From positions 1 through 20,694 of the IMG/VR virus record IMGVR_UViG_3300022925_000228: 20,694 nucleotides of DNA. One strand, given 5' to 3'. The stretch comes from a virus. Both the position numbers and the translations under genes were made by a program. Below, piece by piece: positions 9,425 through 15,452 of this stretch (within the stretch, counting starts at the first letter, position 1; each line of letters starts with the position of its first letter). The notes beneath the pieces were generated by a model. It was not told the origin of the DNA, searched no databases, and saw only the letters and a program-made list of their open reading frames with translations.

Positions 9425-9913
9425 ATGTCAAATCTAGAAGTTGCAGTAGACACCTCTGTACAACAAGTGTCTACATCTATTCGCAAAAAGAAATATAAAA
9501 ATCCTTACTGGTCAAATAAAGATAATCGTCATCTTATTGTTACTATAGAACATGAAGACGGAACTAATTCTATGGCTTCTATTATGGATCCTGATAACAC
9601 AAATAAGGACATGAAAGAAGTTTTAAATCAATTCACCGAAGAAGAGATTGATGCGAATACTAAAGAAGGCCTAGAACGCCGAAACCAGAACATAAAACTT
9701 GAAATGGAAAGAAGAGAATCTCAAGCAGCTCGGAATATGCAGGAAGCATTGTTTAACTGTAAACTTGAAGCATTTGAGGTTGAAGCTATCAAGAACTCAA
9801 AAAATACAGAACTGAAGCGTATGATTCGTAAGTCTAAGTCAATCATGGAAGTTCAAGCATACGCTACTATTTTGTTAATGAAGGAACTTGAGAATGGCAA
9901 AGAAGCAGACTAA
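9425..9913 (+). CDS. Unrecognised charged helical protein
   Basis: A 162-residue protein I cannot assign to a named family. The N-terminal third holds a short basic stretch (IRKKKYKNPYWSN), then a beta-like segment with EHEDGTNSMASI. From about residue 60 it is strongly charged and probably helical (EEEIDANTKEGLERRNQNIKLE...), with a final amphipathic helix. No membrane segment or signal peptide is seen. GGAG at 9414-9417 is 7 bases before the ATG, a good ribosome-binding site. Its last 20 bases overlap the following glycosyltransferase gene. The position just after a repeat-rich fibre gene would suit a fibre assembly factor or a virion component, but this is only positional. Confidence 0.75.
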   Translation: MSNLEVAVDTSVQQVSTSIRKKKYKNPYWSNKDNRHLIVTIEHEDGTNSMASIMDPDNTNKDMKEVLNQFTEEEIDANTKEGLERRNQNIKLEMERRESQAARNMQEALFNCKLEAFEVEAIKNSKNTELKRMIRKSKSIMEVQAYATILLMKELENGKEAD

Positions 9914-10598
9914 AGGATTTGTCATTGTTGCTTCTGTCAAAAAAGGTTTTTATCGTTACGCAAAAGTACTAGCAGAATCAGTACGAGATTTTTATCCAGA
10001 AGCTAACATAACATTTTTCACATACGAAGAATGGGTTGAGCCCGAAGATTATACACTGTTTGATAACATTATAACTGAAGGCATTCCTCGGCACATCCGT
10101 GCTAAACTTTGGGCGCTTAACAAAACTCCATACGACATTACTTGTTATCTAGACGCTGACATGATGTGTGAGCATGAAGATATTCAGAATGTGTGGGACG
10201 AATTGCCTGATGATATGGATATCGTATTCACTAAGAATCGTCCATACAATGCCAAACTAACTAAGTTAGCAGAAGGCGAAGAGATGACTTGTCATTGTGG
10301 GTTCTTTATATATAGAAAGAATGAAGCAACGATGAATCTTATGGGAGCATGGTACACTGAGTTTCTAGCACAGACGGAACCAGACTACGACATGCTGCAT
10401 TATCCACAAGATGCTAGAAAGTGGGACACATTTACTATGTGGAGACTTCTTACATATGGTGAAAAAGGTGTTAAGTGGGGATATATTAAAGAGCCAGATG
10501 CTCGTTGGAACTTTGTGAACGGATATCATTTTGAAGAACTTCAAGGAACTGATATTGTTTTGTATCATCACACAATTCCACCAAATAAGTTAGACTAG
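9894..10598 (+). CDS. GT-A-type glycosyltransferase
   Basis: A 234-residue probable nucleotide-sugar glycosyltransferase of GT8-like type, which would act in the host cytoplasm. Residues 8-14 form the first beta strand (GFVIVAS), followed by a helix (YAKVLAESVRDFYP). CYLDADMM at 84-91 carries the metal- and sugar-nucleotide-binding DxD (D87, D89). Later features are the acceptor-side segment CGFFIYRKN and a C-terminal YHHTIPPNK. A TTG six bases upstream is in frame, but ATG at 9894 is preferred: AAGGAA at 9881-9886 lies 7 bases before it. The gene overlaps its neighbour by 20 bases. It is unlike the four minus-strand glycosyltransferases below in its N-terminus and DAD motif, so it is a separate lineage. 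Donor and acceptor are unknown. Confidence 0.82.
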   Translation: MAKKQTKGFVIVASVKKGFYRYAKVLAESVRDFYPEANITFFTYEEWVEPEDYTLFDNIITEGIPRHIRAKLWALNKTPYDITCYLDADMMCEHEDIQNVWDELPDDMDIVFTKNRPYNAKLTKLAEGEEMTCHCGFFIYRKNEATMNLMGAWYTEFLAQTEPDYDMLHYPQDARKWDTFTMWRLLTYGEKGVKWGYIKEPDARWNFVNGYHFEELQGTDIVLYHHTIPPNKLD

Positions 10599-10609
10599 GA
10601 GTTTAGATA

Positions 10610-11266
10610 ATGAAATGGATTAATATTAATAATACTGAAATATCAGAAATTTTAAACTCTTATAGTGATTGGTTTTTTGAACAAGACTTAACAGAACTAG
10701 ACAAAATTGCTAACAACGAAGAAAGGCACCAAGGATACACGCTACCAAAAGCATGTGGTCTTGAGCATCTAGAAGAAATTGTCTCTAAAGATGGCAAGCA
10801 TATAGGATATCCTGAGAAAACAATTTCAGTAGACATTGCTTCTGAAGGGAGAGTGCCTCCAGAACACAAGAAAAAATGCAGAGACATGGCGACTACACTG
10901 TGTTCTTATCTAGGTGCTAGAAATCAAGCTGTCAATGTGTATTATCCAGCAACAGGTTTCATGGGATGGCATAACAACTGGAATGCATCGGGATACAATA
11001 TTCTTCTATCTTATTCAAAAGAAGGAAATGGATTCTTTCGTTACAGAGATCCTATAACACACGAAGTTGTGAATATGCAAGATAGACCAGGCTGGACATG
11101 CAAGGTAGGATATTTTGGTAAAGGCAGAGAGCCTGACAAAGTGTTTTATCACTGTGCAGGCTCACATGAACAAAGAATTTCTCTAGGCTTTGTCATACCA
11201 CATTTAGAAATGTGGCGTGACATGATTGAAGACATTTCAGGCGAAGACGCTACTTCTTACCAATAG
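10610..11266 (+). CDS. Fe(II)/2-oxoglutarate oxygenase-like protein
   Basis: A 218-residue protein with the layout of a 2-oxoglutarate/Fe(II)-dependent oxygenase fold. GWHNNWN at 119-125 supplies the first metal His (H121). FYHCAG gives the second His (H181), followed eight residues later by R189, where such enzymes bind the 2-oxoglutarate carboxylate. Between them, strands SGYNILLSYS and NGFFRYRD fit the double-stranded beta-helix. The usual acidic ligand of HxD/E is Asn here (H121-N122-N123), so activity is uncertain; I recall related marine phage proteins with a similar WHTN motif. AGGAG overlaps the previous stop (TAGGAG, 10596-10601), 8 bases from the ATG. Possible roles are hydroxylation of a protein, nucleotide or sugar. 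Its 3' end overlaps the convergent methyltransferase-like gene by 17 bases. Confidence 0.7.
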   Translation: MKWININNTEISEILNSYSDWFFEQDLTELDKIANNEERHQGYTLPKACGLEHLEEIVSKDGKHIGYPEKTISVDIASEGRVPPEHKKKCRDMATTLCSYLGARNQAVNVYYPATGFMGWHNNWNASGYNILLSYSKEGNGFFRYRDPITHEVVNMQDRPGWTCKVGYFGKGREPDKVFYHCAGSHEQRISLGFVIPHLEMWRDMIEDISGEDATSYQ

Positions 11267-11933
11267 CCATAAATCGATCAAAGAAAACTTTACCTTCCCA
11301 GTTATAATAAAACTGCTCTATTTGTCCTGTGTAGAGTGGTTTTGTTATGCCTGTGTTTTCTAGATGCTCATCTATGTTAGACACACAGTTGATGCCATAC
11401 ATTTCCTGAATTACGTTACTAGACTGTAGAGCAAACATACAATCAGGATTCTTTGTTGTTAGTTCTTTGAGAGGATACATCTGTTCACAACCTAAAGAAA
11501 TAACAATATCAGTATCAAGCGCATTGATATCATGAAACGCAAATGGAATATCTAAACAGAGATGATTGATATCCATTCCTTGATCTGTGTAATACTTGTT
11601 AAAAACTTTAGACAATTCTAGTGCTTCGTTATCAATATCAATCAAATCCATGTGCTTTACTTTGATATTCTCACAGATTAGAGGTACAAGAGGAAAGCCC
11701 AGCCAAGAATTTAATACAATAATATTATATGCTTTCTGTTCAGATGGAGGAATCCCATCATTTTCAGCTTGTATTATTTTTACTAGATTTTCCATCATCC
11801 AAACAGCAGCATCCATAGTGTTTGGGTTCATAGACTTTCTAAAGTCATCATGTTTGTGAGGCATTTCGTGCTCAATCTTGTCAAGCGCCATGCCCCAATA
11901 TCTGAAACTAGTCAGAAAATTCAATTTTAACAT
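11250..11933 (-). CDS. Class I SAM methyltransferase-like protein
   Basis: A 227-residue protein, probably a Rossmann-fold SAM-dependent methyltransferase. After a helical N-terminus (1-65) come strand 1 with a loop in place of the GxGxG motif (YNIIVLNSWLGFP, 69-81), strand 2 ending in acidic residues (HMDLIDID, 94-101), LCLDIPF (125-131), strand 4 (TDIVISLGCEQM, 141-152) and a C-terminal strand FFDRFMAIGKK. The glycine loop is degenerate, so the call is moderate. ATG at 11933 is preferred over an upstream in-frame ATG (11990) because GGAGAG lies 8 bases before it and the first residues match the fold. It is last in the minus-strand operon and overlaps the previous gene by 26 bases. The substrate is unknown; a sugar or protein is suggested by the neighbouring glycosyltransferases. 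Confidence 0.58.
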   Translation of the reverse strand: MLKLNFLTSFRYWGMALDKIEHEMPHKHDDFRKSMNPNTMDAAVWMMENLVKIIQAENDGIPPSEQKAYNIIVLNSWLGFPLVPLICENIKVKHMDLIDIDNEALELSKVFNKYYTDQGMDINHLCLDIPFAFHDINALDTDIVISLGCEQMYPLKELTTKNPDCMFALQSSNVIQEMYGINCVSNIDEHLENTGITKPLYTGQIEQFYYNWEGKVFFDRFMAIGKK

Positions 11934-12612
11934 CTTGTGGTCTCTCCATCGAATCGTATAAACATATAAAAGGTGTCTCTCTGTATTCAAATTCTTTCAC
12001 ATCATTTGGGTATTGATACCCGTAGTTATAACTGTATACCCAACCACTAGGAAAGTGTCCTATATGATCGTGACTAAACTTGTTATAAAATAAATTATCT
12101 AGTCCTCTAAAATAGAAAAACATTTGACTAGGATAGTCTCTAATCATCTTATTGAATCTTTTCATTTCTTCTGATTCAATTAGACTATCGTTCCATCTTA
12201 ACACACTAGAATTTAAATCAGTATACTTGTGTGGTACATGCTCAGTATCTTTTTTCATTTTTTCTAGATTGTGCCACTCAGTCTTTACAAATAATAATTT
12301 GTTCTTGCACGGATGCTGTATAAAGTAGTCTATGTTTCTCTGAAGACCTATATCTAAATCCAAAAATAACTTTTCGCCTTTTTGTGTGACAACATTACTA
12401 TCAAACAAATAAAGTTTGTTCCACCACTTTTCATAGTAGTTATCTTCTGGCAAAGCTATGACATTGATAGTTTTGAAAAGTCCATCACTATCTTCAGTGA
12501 GGCAATAAAATTCAAAATCTTCTTCAACATTTTCTAAACAATGTTTGTATATCTCATTCACATGAGATGAAGAGTACTTTGTTCCCCATTTAACTGTATA
12601 GATGTGTATCAT
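11908..12612 (-). CDS. Glycosyltransferase-like protein, paralogue 4 of 4
   Basis: A 234-residue GT-A-type putative glycosyltransferase, fourth in transcription order of four tandem paralogues. Shared signatures: KWGTKY at 8-13 with V18-N19, a strand FYCLTEDSDGL, the DxD motif in LFLDLDIGLQ (D85, D87), LNSSVLRW, GLDN, and FPSGWVYSYNYG near the C-terminus. The ATG at 12612 overlaps the TGA of the preceding gene (ATGA), so translation is probably coupled; a TTG six bases upstream is less likely and no clear Shine-Dalgarno is seen. The middle part (WHNLEKMKKDTEHVPHKY) differs from the other copies, so acceptor or donor preference has probably diverged. The substrate is unknown. Confidence 0.78.
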   Translation of the reverse strand: MIHIYTVKWGTKYSSSHVNEIYKHCLENVEEDFEFYCLTEDSDGLFKTINVIALPEDNYYEKWWNKLYLFDSNVVTQKGEKLFLDLDIGLQRNIDYFIQHPCKNKLLFVKTEWHNLEKMKKDTEHVPHKYTDLNSSVLRWNDSLIESEEMKRFNKMIRDYPSQMFFYFRGLDNLFYNKFSHDHIGHFPSGWVYSYNYGYQYPNDVKEFEYRETPFICLYDSMERPQDVKIEFSD

Positions 12613-13427
12613 TGCCAATGCGCTAATAAGTCAGGATCTGCTAAGTCATCTTGTTTAGTGCTGCCACGACTTTTATCTTCAAATGGCAGCAAGTCAATGT
12701 TGAATACACAAAGAATAGCACCTGGGCGATAAGTATCTACTCTCAGATCATCTTCGTCCCAAGATCGGCCACGATTGTATGAGTATGCCATCCAACTTGG
12801 GAAATGTCCCCATAGCTTTTCTTTACTAAAATCACCCCATCGCCAACTGTGATAGTTGTCAGTACCGTCAGTGAATGTGAACCATATTTGTTCTTGATGC
12901 TTTAACACATCTTTCCAAATAACTTCACATTGATCGTCACTCCATACTTGACAGCTACCGTTAGTATAAGCACCATGAGCAAGTTTAAACTGTCGGGTGT
13001 TCATTGGTCGAGGGTCTTGCCACCAACTGCGAAGTTTAGTAGGACGATCTAAGTCGTATGTAATGATAGGCCCCATATCATTCTGGATAATAACATCCAG
13101 ATCCAAAAAGACGAAACGACCAGTAGGTTTATCTTCAGCAAAATTATGTGTGTTGAAGACAAATGTTTTAGGGCGATCCCAGCACCTAGCCATACCGTAT
13201 TTAAAATTATCACTACCAAACCAATACTTAGGGTGAATGCTGTCAATGTCAGGGAAGTCAATTACTTTAATCTCCTCGTCTAGACCTTCAGGATGCTCAG
13301 TATAGCAATAGAAGTGAAAGTCAAACTTTTCAGGATCAGTATGACGCTTTGCCATATTCTTTAGTTTGTTCACAAAGTGAGGACCATACTTAGTTCCCCA
13401 TTTGCAGCAGATGTAGTTTACTCGCAT
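12609..13427 (-). CDS. Glycosyltransferase-like protein, paralogue 3 of 4
   Basis: A 272-residue GT-A-type putative glycosyltransferase. KWGTKY lies at 9-14 with V19-N20, the DxD in VFLDLDVIIQND (D109, D111), then WWQDP, GTDNYHSWRWGDF, FPSWMAYSYNRG and LCVFNIDLLP near the end. It is closest to the next gene upstream (WQDP, DQC, SDNYHYWRRRDF), so these two are the most recent duplicates. It is the longest of the four, with an inserted segment around 65-80. Two in-frame ATGs are possible: 13433, with GAGG only 2 bases away, or 13427, with GAGG 8 bases away. I chose 13427, which also aligns best with the paralogues. It overlaps the upstream gene by about 10 bases and the downstream gene by 4. 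Confidence 0.78.
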   Translation of the reverse strand: MRVNYICCKWGTKYGPHFVNKLKNMAKRHTDPEKFDFHFYCYTEHPEGLDEEIKVIDFPDIDSIHPKYWFGSDNFKYGMARCWDRPKTFVFNTHNFAEDKPTGRFVFLDLDVIIQNDMGPIITYDLDRPTKLRSWWQDPRPMNTRQFKLAHGAYTNGSCQVWSDDQCEVIWKDVLKHQEQIWFTFTDGTDNYHSWRWGDFSKEKLWGHFPSWMAYSYNRGRSWDEDDLRVDTYRPGAILCVFNIDLLPFEDKSRGSTKQDDLADPDLLAHWQ

Positions 13428-14176
13428 TTCCATAACCTCAATAAATCTTTATCTTTCAAGTCTTCAAGTTTTATCTGTGTTTTAGCTCTAGGATCAGGCG
13501 TTAGGTCTGTATTGAATACGCACAATTTAGCATCGGGTCTGTATTTAAATAGCTCTAAATCATCTGGATAACTCATGCCTCTATTGTATGAGTATACCCA
13601 ATCAAAAGGAATGTTTGACCAGAAATCTCTGCGTCTCCAATAGTGATAGTTATCAGAACCTTTATAGAATGTCTTGAAAACCATTTCATCTTCAAACAAG
13701 ACTTCATGGTATATTCTCGCACACTGATCTTCTTTCCAAAGCATCATACTTGAGTTATAGAAAGTCCCTCTCATATCAATAAACAGTCTTTCGTGTTTCT
13801 GTTTAGGATCTTGCCATGTTGAATATACTATTCTTGGCTTTTCTGCAAGACCATCAATTTCGTCTATGTTGTTTTGAATGATAACATCTAAATCAAAATA
13901 ACACCACTTGCCTTCATATCCTAACCATTTGTGTGAATTGAATACAATAAACTTTGCACGATCCCAACAATATCCTTCTTTGCCAAACCAATGATCTGGA
14001 TGTAGAACACCGTCATCAGGAATAGGATGCGTGTCACATTCTAGGCCTTCAGTGTCGTCCGTGTAGCAAGTAAATGTAAAAGGCTTCGTATAGTTCTTCT
14101 CAACCATACGAAAGAGATTATTTACATAATCAGGAGTGTATTTGTCACCCCATTTTATGCATACAAAGTTCATCAT
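13418..14176 (-). CDS. Glycosyltransferase-like protein, paralogue 2 of 4
   Basis: A 252-residue GT-A-type putative glycosyltransferase. Motifs in order: KWGDKY (8-13) with V18-N19, FTCYTDDTEGL, WDRAKFIVFN, the DxD in CYFDLDVIIQNNID (D95, D97), STWQDPKQ, FYNSSMMLW, GSDNYHYWRRRDF, WVYSYNRG, LCVFNTDLTP. These match the downstream neighbour almost step for step. Two ATG codons in a row (14176, 14173) follow a weak GAGAAAG; a TTG at 14188 is in frame but less likely. The gene overlaps the end of the upstream gene by 32 bases in another frame. Metal-dependent sugar transfer is inferred from the DxD; the sugar and acceptor cannot be read from the sequence. Confidence 0.78.
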   Translation of the reverse strand: MMNFVCIKWGDKYTPDYVNNLFRMVEKNYTKPFTFTCYTDDTEGLECDTHPIPDDGVLHPDHWFGKEGYCWDRAKFIVFNSHKWLGYEGKWCYFDLDVIIQNNIDEIDGLAEKPRIVYSTWQDPKQKHERLFIDMRGTFYNSSMMLWKEDQCARIYHEVLFEDEMVFKTFYKGSDNYHYWRRRDFWSNIPFDWVYSYNRGMSYPDDLELFKYRPDAKLCVFNTDLTPDPRAKTQIKLEDLKDKDLLRLWKCE

Positions 14177-14792
14177 ATTCTTTCTCAATGTCGGGAAAGT
14201 CTGCTTGCCCGTTTAATAATGCTATCGTATATTCAGGCTTGTAAGTTCCGCCTGAGAATTTGTAAGAGTAAATCTCGTTTTCTGGGAAATGCTCGAAAGT
14301 AAAGTTTTCATGGTACAAGAATCTATCGTCACCTGCGTATTTAACCATGTAATAATCTTTGTTTTCTTCCCAATACTTATATATATGCGTTGCGTCTTCC
14401 CACAACATTACACTAGAATTGAAGTTACTTAGGTAATTAAACGACCACCTAGCGTCTTTATGATAAGGAAAGTTTTTATCTTTCCAATAAGTATAACAAA
14501 CGATAGGAGTATTGTCAAGCATATCAAACAAATGATCTACATCATGCTGTATTCTAACATCTAGGTCTAGATATAGAATCTTTCCAAAGGTATTTAATTT
14601 AAATAATTTTACCTTTTCCCAGTGTCCTTCTATCTCTTCATCAATAGGAATTGTATAAATATCAGGATGAAGACCTTCTATGTCATCTGTAACGCAGACG
14701 TAGTTATATTTGTTATTGGTAGCCTCAACAATACGATTAACGTCATTCGCCGTATACTTGTCACCGTACTTTAATGTTAAAATTGTCTTCAT
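14145..14792 (-). CDS. Glycosyltransferase-like protein, paralogue 1 of 4
   Basis: A 215-residue GT-A-type putative glycosyltransferase and the first gene of the minus-strand operon. It has KYGDKY (8-13) with V18-N19, YVCVTDDIEGL, WEKVKLFKLN, the DxD in LYLDLDVRIQHD (D76, D78), FNSSVMLWED, then AGDDRF where the paralogues have GxDN, and a reduced FPENEIYSYKFSG. It is the most compact of the four and lacks the WQDP segment of the middle pair. ATG at 14792 is chosen because KTILTLKYGDKY matches the paralogue N-termini. An in-frame ATG at 14858 would add an unrelated hydrophobic leader running through the divergent spacer and into the opposite gene. No strong Shine-Dalgarno is visible. Confidence 0.77.
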   Translation of the reverse strand: MKTILTLKYGDKYTANDVNRIVEATNNKYNYVCVTDDIEGLHPDIYTIPIDEEIEGHWEKVKLFKLNTFGKILYLDLDVRIQHDVDHLFDMLDNTPIVCYTYWKDKNFPYHKDARWSFNYLSNFNSSVMLWEDATHIYKYWEENKDYYMVKYAGDDRFLYHENFTFEHFPENEIYSYKFSGGTYKPEYTIALLNGQADFPDIEKEYDELCMHKMG

Positions 14793-14809
14793 AGTAAGAT
14801 TTATTTTCT

Positions 14810-14817
14810 TATAAATA
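14810..14817 (+). promoter_or_regulatory. T4-type late promoter box (TATAAATA)
   Basis: An exact TATAAATA octamer in the 51-base spacer between the minus-strand glycosyltransferase operon and the plus-strand fibre cassette, 26 bases before the ATG at 14844. T4-type late transcription starts a few bases after the box, giving a leader of roughly 20 bases with the ribosome-binding site AGGA at 14833-14836. The intergenic position and spacing make this the best promoter in the window. Confidence 0.65.
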
Positions 14818-14843
14818 AAAGAGTGAACACATAGGATAATCAA

Positions 14844-15170
14844 ATGGCTGGAATACAAAATTTAGTTATAGATCAGGGAACTACGTTTGATCTTACTATT
14901 AATGTAACCTTAGACGATGGGTCACCGACCGATCTCACTGATTATACTATTTCTTCTCAGATTCGTAAAAGTTATTATACTAGTACTTATACAGCCTTTA
15001 CAACAAGTAAAGTAGACTTGACCGGCGAAATTACGCTTTCTTTAACACCTACGCAAACATCTGCGTTGAAAGCAGGTAGATATGTTTATGATGTTGAGAT
15101 GGCTTCACCTGATGAAACTGTAAGAGTAATGGAAGGCATAATAACTGTAACCCCAGAGGTAACACGATAA
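14844..15170 (+). CDS. Small Ig-like virion structural protein
   Basis: A 108-residue all-beta protein of a type common in marine myophage tail regions. It reads as one compact sandwich: DQGTTFDLTINVTLDDGSPTDL, then YTISSQIRKSYY, a GEITLSLTPTQTSALKAGRYVYDVEM strand pair and a closing strand GIITVTPEVTR. The pattern is like BppU or Ig-type baseplate and fibre-support domains, so a structural role at the tail tip is likely. It is the first gene after the late promoter; AGGA lies 7 bases before the ATG. Its TAA shares its last A with the next ATG (TAATG). No catalytic motif is present. Confidence 0.75.
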   Translation: MAGIQNLVIDQGTTFDLTINVTLDDGSPTDLTDYTISSQIRKSYYTSTYTAFTTSKVDLTGEITLSLTPTQTSALKAGRYVYDVEMASPDETVRVMEGIITVTPEVTR

Positions 15171-15397
15171 TGGCAATCAAAGTTTCGGTCCCGTCTAGCA
15201 ACCCAAGAATTGTTTCAACGGTTGCTACAGGATCAAAAAGAGTAACCTCAGCCAAAGTAGAACAATTAGCTAATGTGGACTCTACTACGTTGGAAGATGG
15301 TTATACACTAGTGTATGACGAGGCATCCGGAAAGTGGGTAGCTCAAGCGATTAGTTCTTCGCTTCAGCTAGAAAACTTAGACGGTGGTACTTATTAA
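15170..15397 (+). CDS. Mini fibre/connector protein with C-terminal LDGGTY tag
   Basis: A 75-residue structural protein. The core has the fibre-type short repeat LANVDSTTLEDGYTLVYDEASGKWVAQ (residues 33-59), a module often seen repeated in phage tail fibre proteins, here as a single copy. The C-terminus, ENLDGGTY, matches the end of the next fibre protein (NTLDGGSY), so a docking or processing signal may be shared. Translation is probably coupled to the preceding gene through TAATG. It is too small to be a fibre itself; a linker or cap is more likely. Confidence 0.7.
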   Translation: MAIKVSVPSSNPRIVSTVATGSKRVTSAKVEQLANVDSTTLEDGYTLVYDEASGKWVAQAISSSLQLENLDGGTY

Positions 15398-15407
15398 AAA
15401 AATATAT

Positions 15408-15415
15408 TATAAAAA
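15408..15415 (+). promoter_or_regulatory. Late-promoter-like box (TATAAAAA)
   Basis: A 7-of-8 match to TATAAATA in the A/T-rich 55-base gap before the large fibre gene, 37 bases ahead of its ATG. A perfect 10-base palindrome, GAAGTACTTC, follows at 15419-15428. A separate promoter would fit the isolated unit ending at the terminator at 17221-17246. The run of A makes a chance match possible. Confidence 0.4.
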
Positions 15416-15452
15416 AAAGAAGTACTTCAATTAATAAAGGAGAAACGCCAAC

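Noticed and set aside
11250-14792. The minus-strand operon as a transposable element
   Set aside because: No transposase, terminal inverted repeats or target duplications were seen at its edges; it fits an accessory gene block instead.
14793-14858. An N-terminal hydrophobic extension of the first minus-strand glycosyltransferase
   Set aside because: It runs through the promoter spacer and into the opposite gene, and the paralogues all begin near the KYGDKY motif, so the start at 14792 is preferred.
15408-15428. The palindrome GAAGTACTTC as a possible operator or terminator
   Set aside because: A 10-base perfect palindrome without loop or T run is not a terminator, and with a single copy there is no basis to call an operator.
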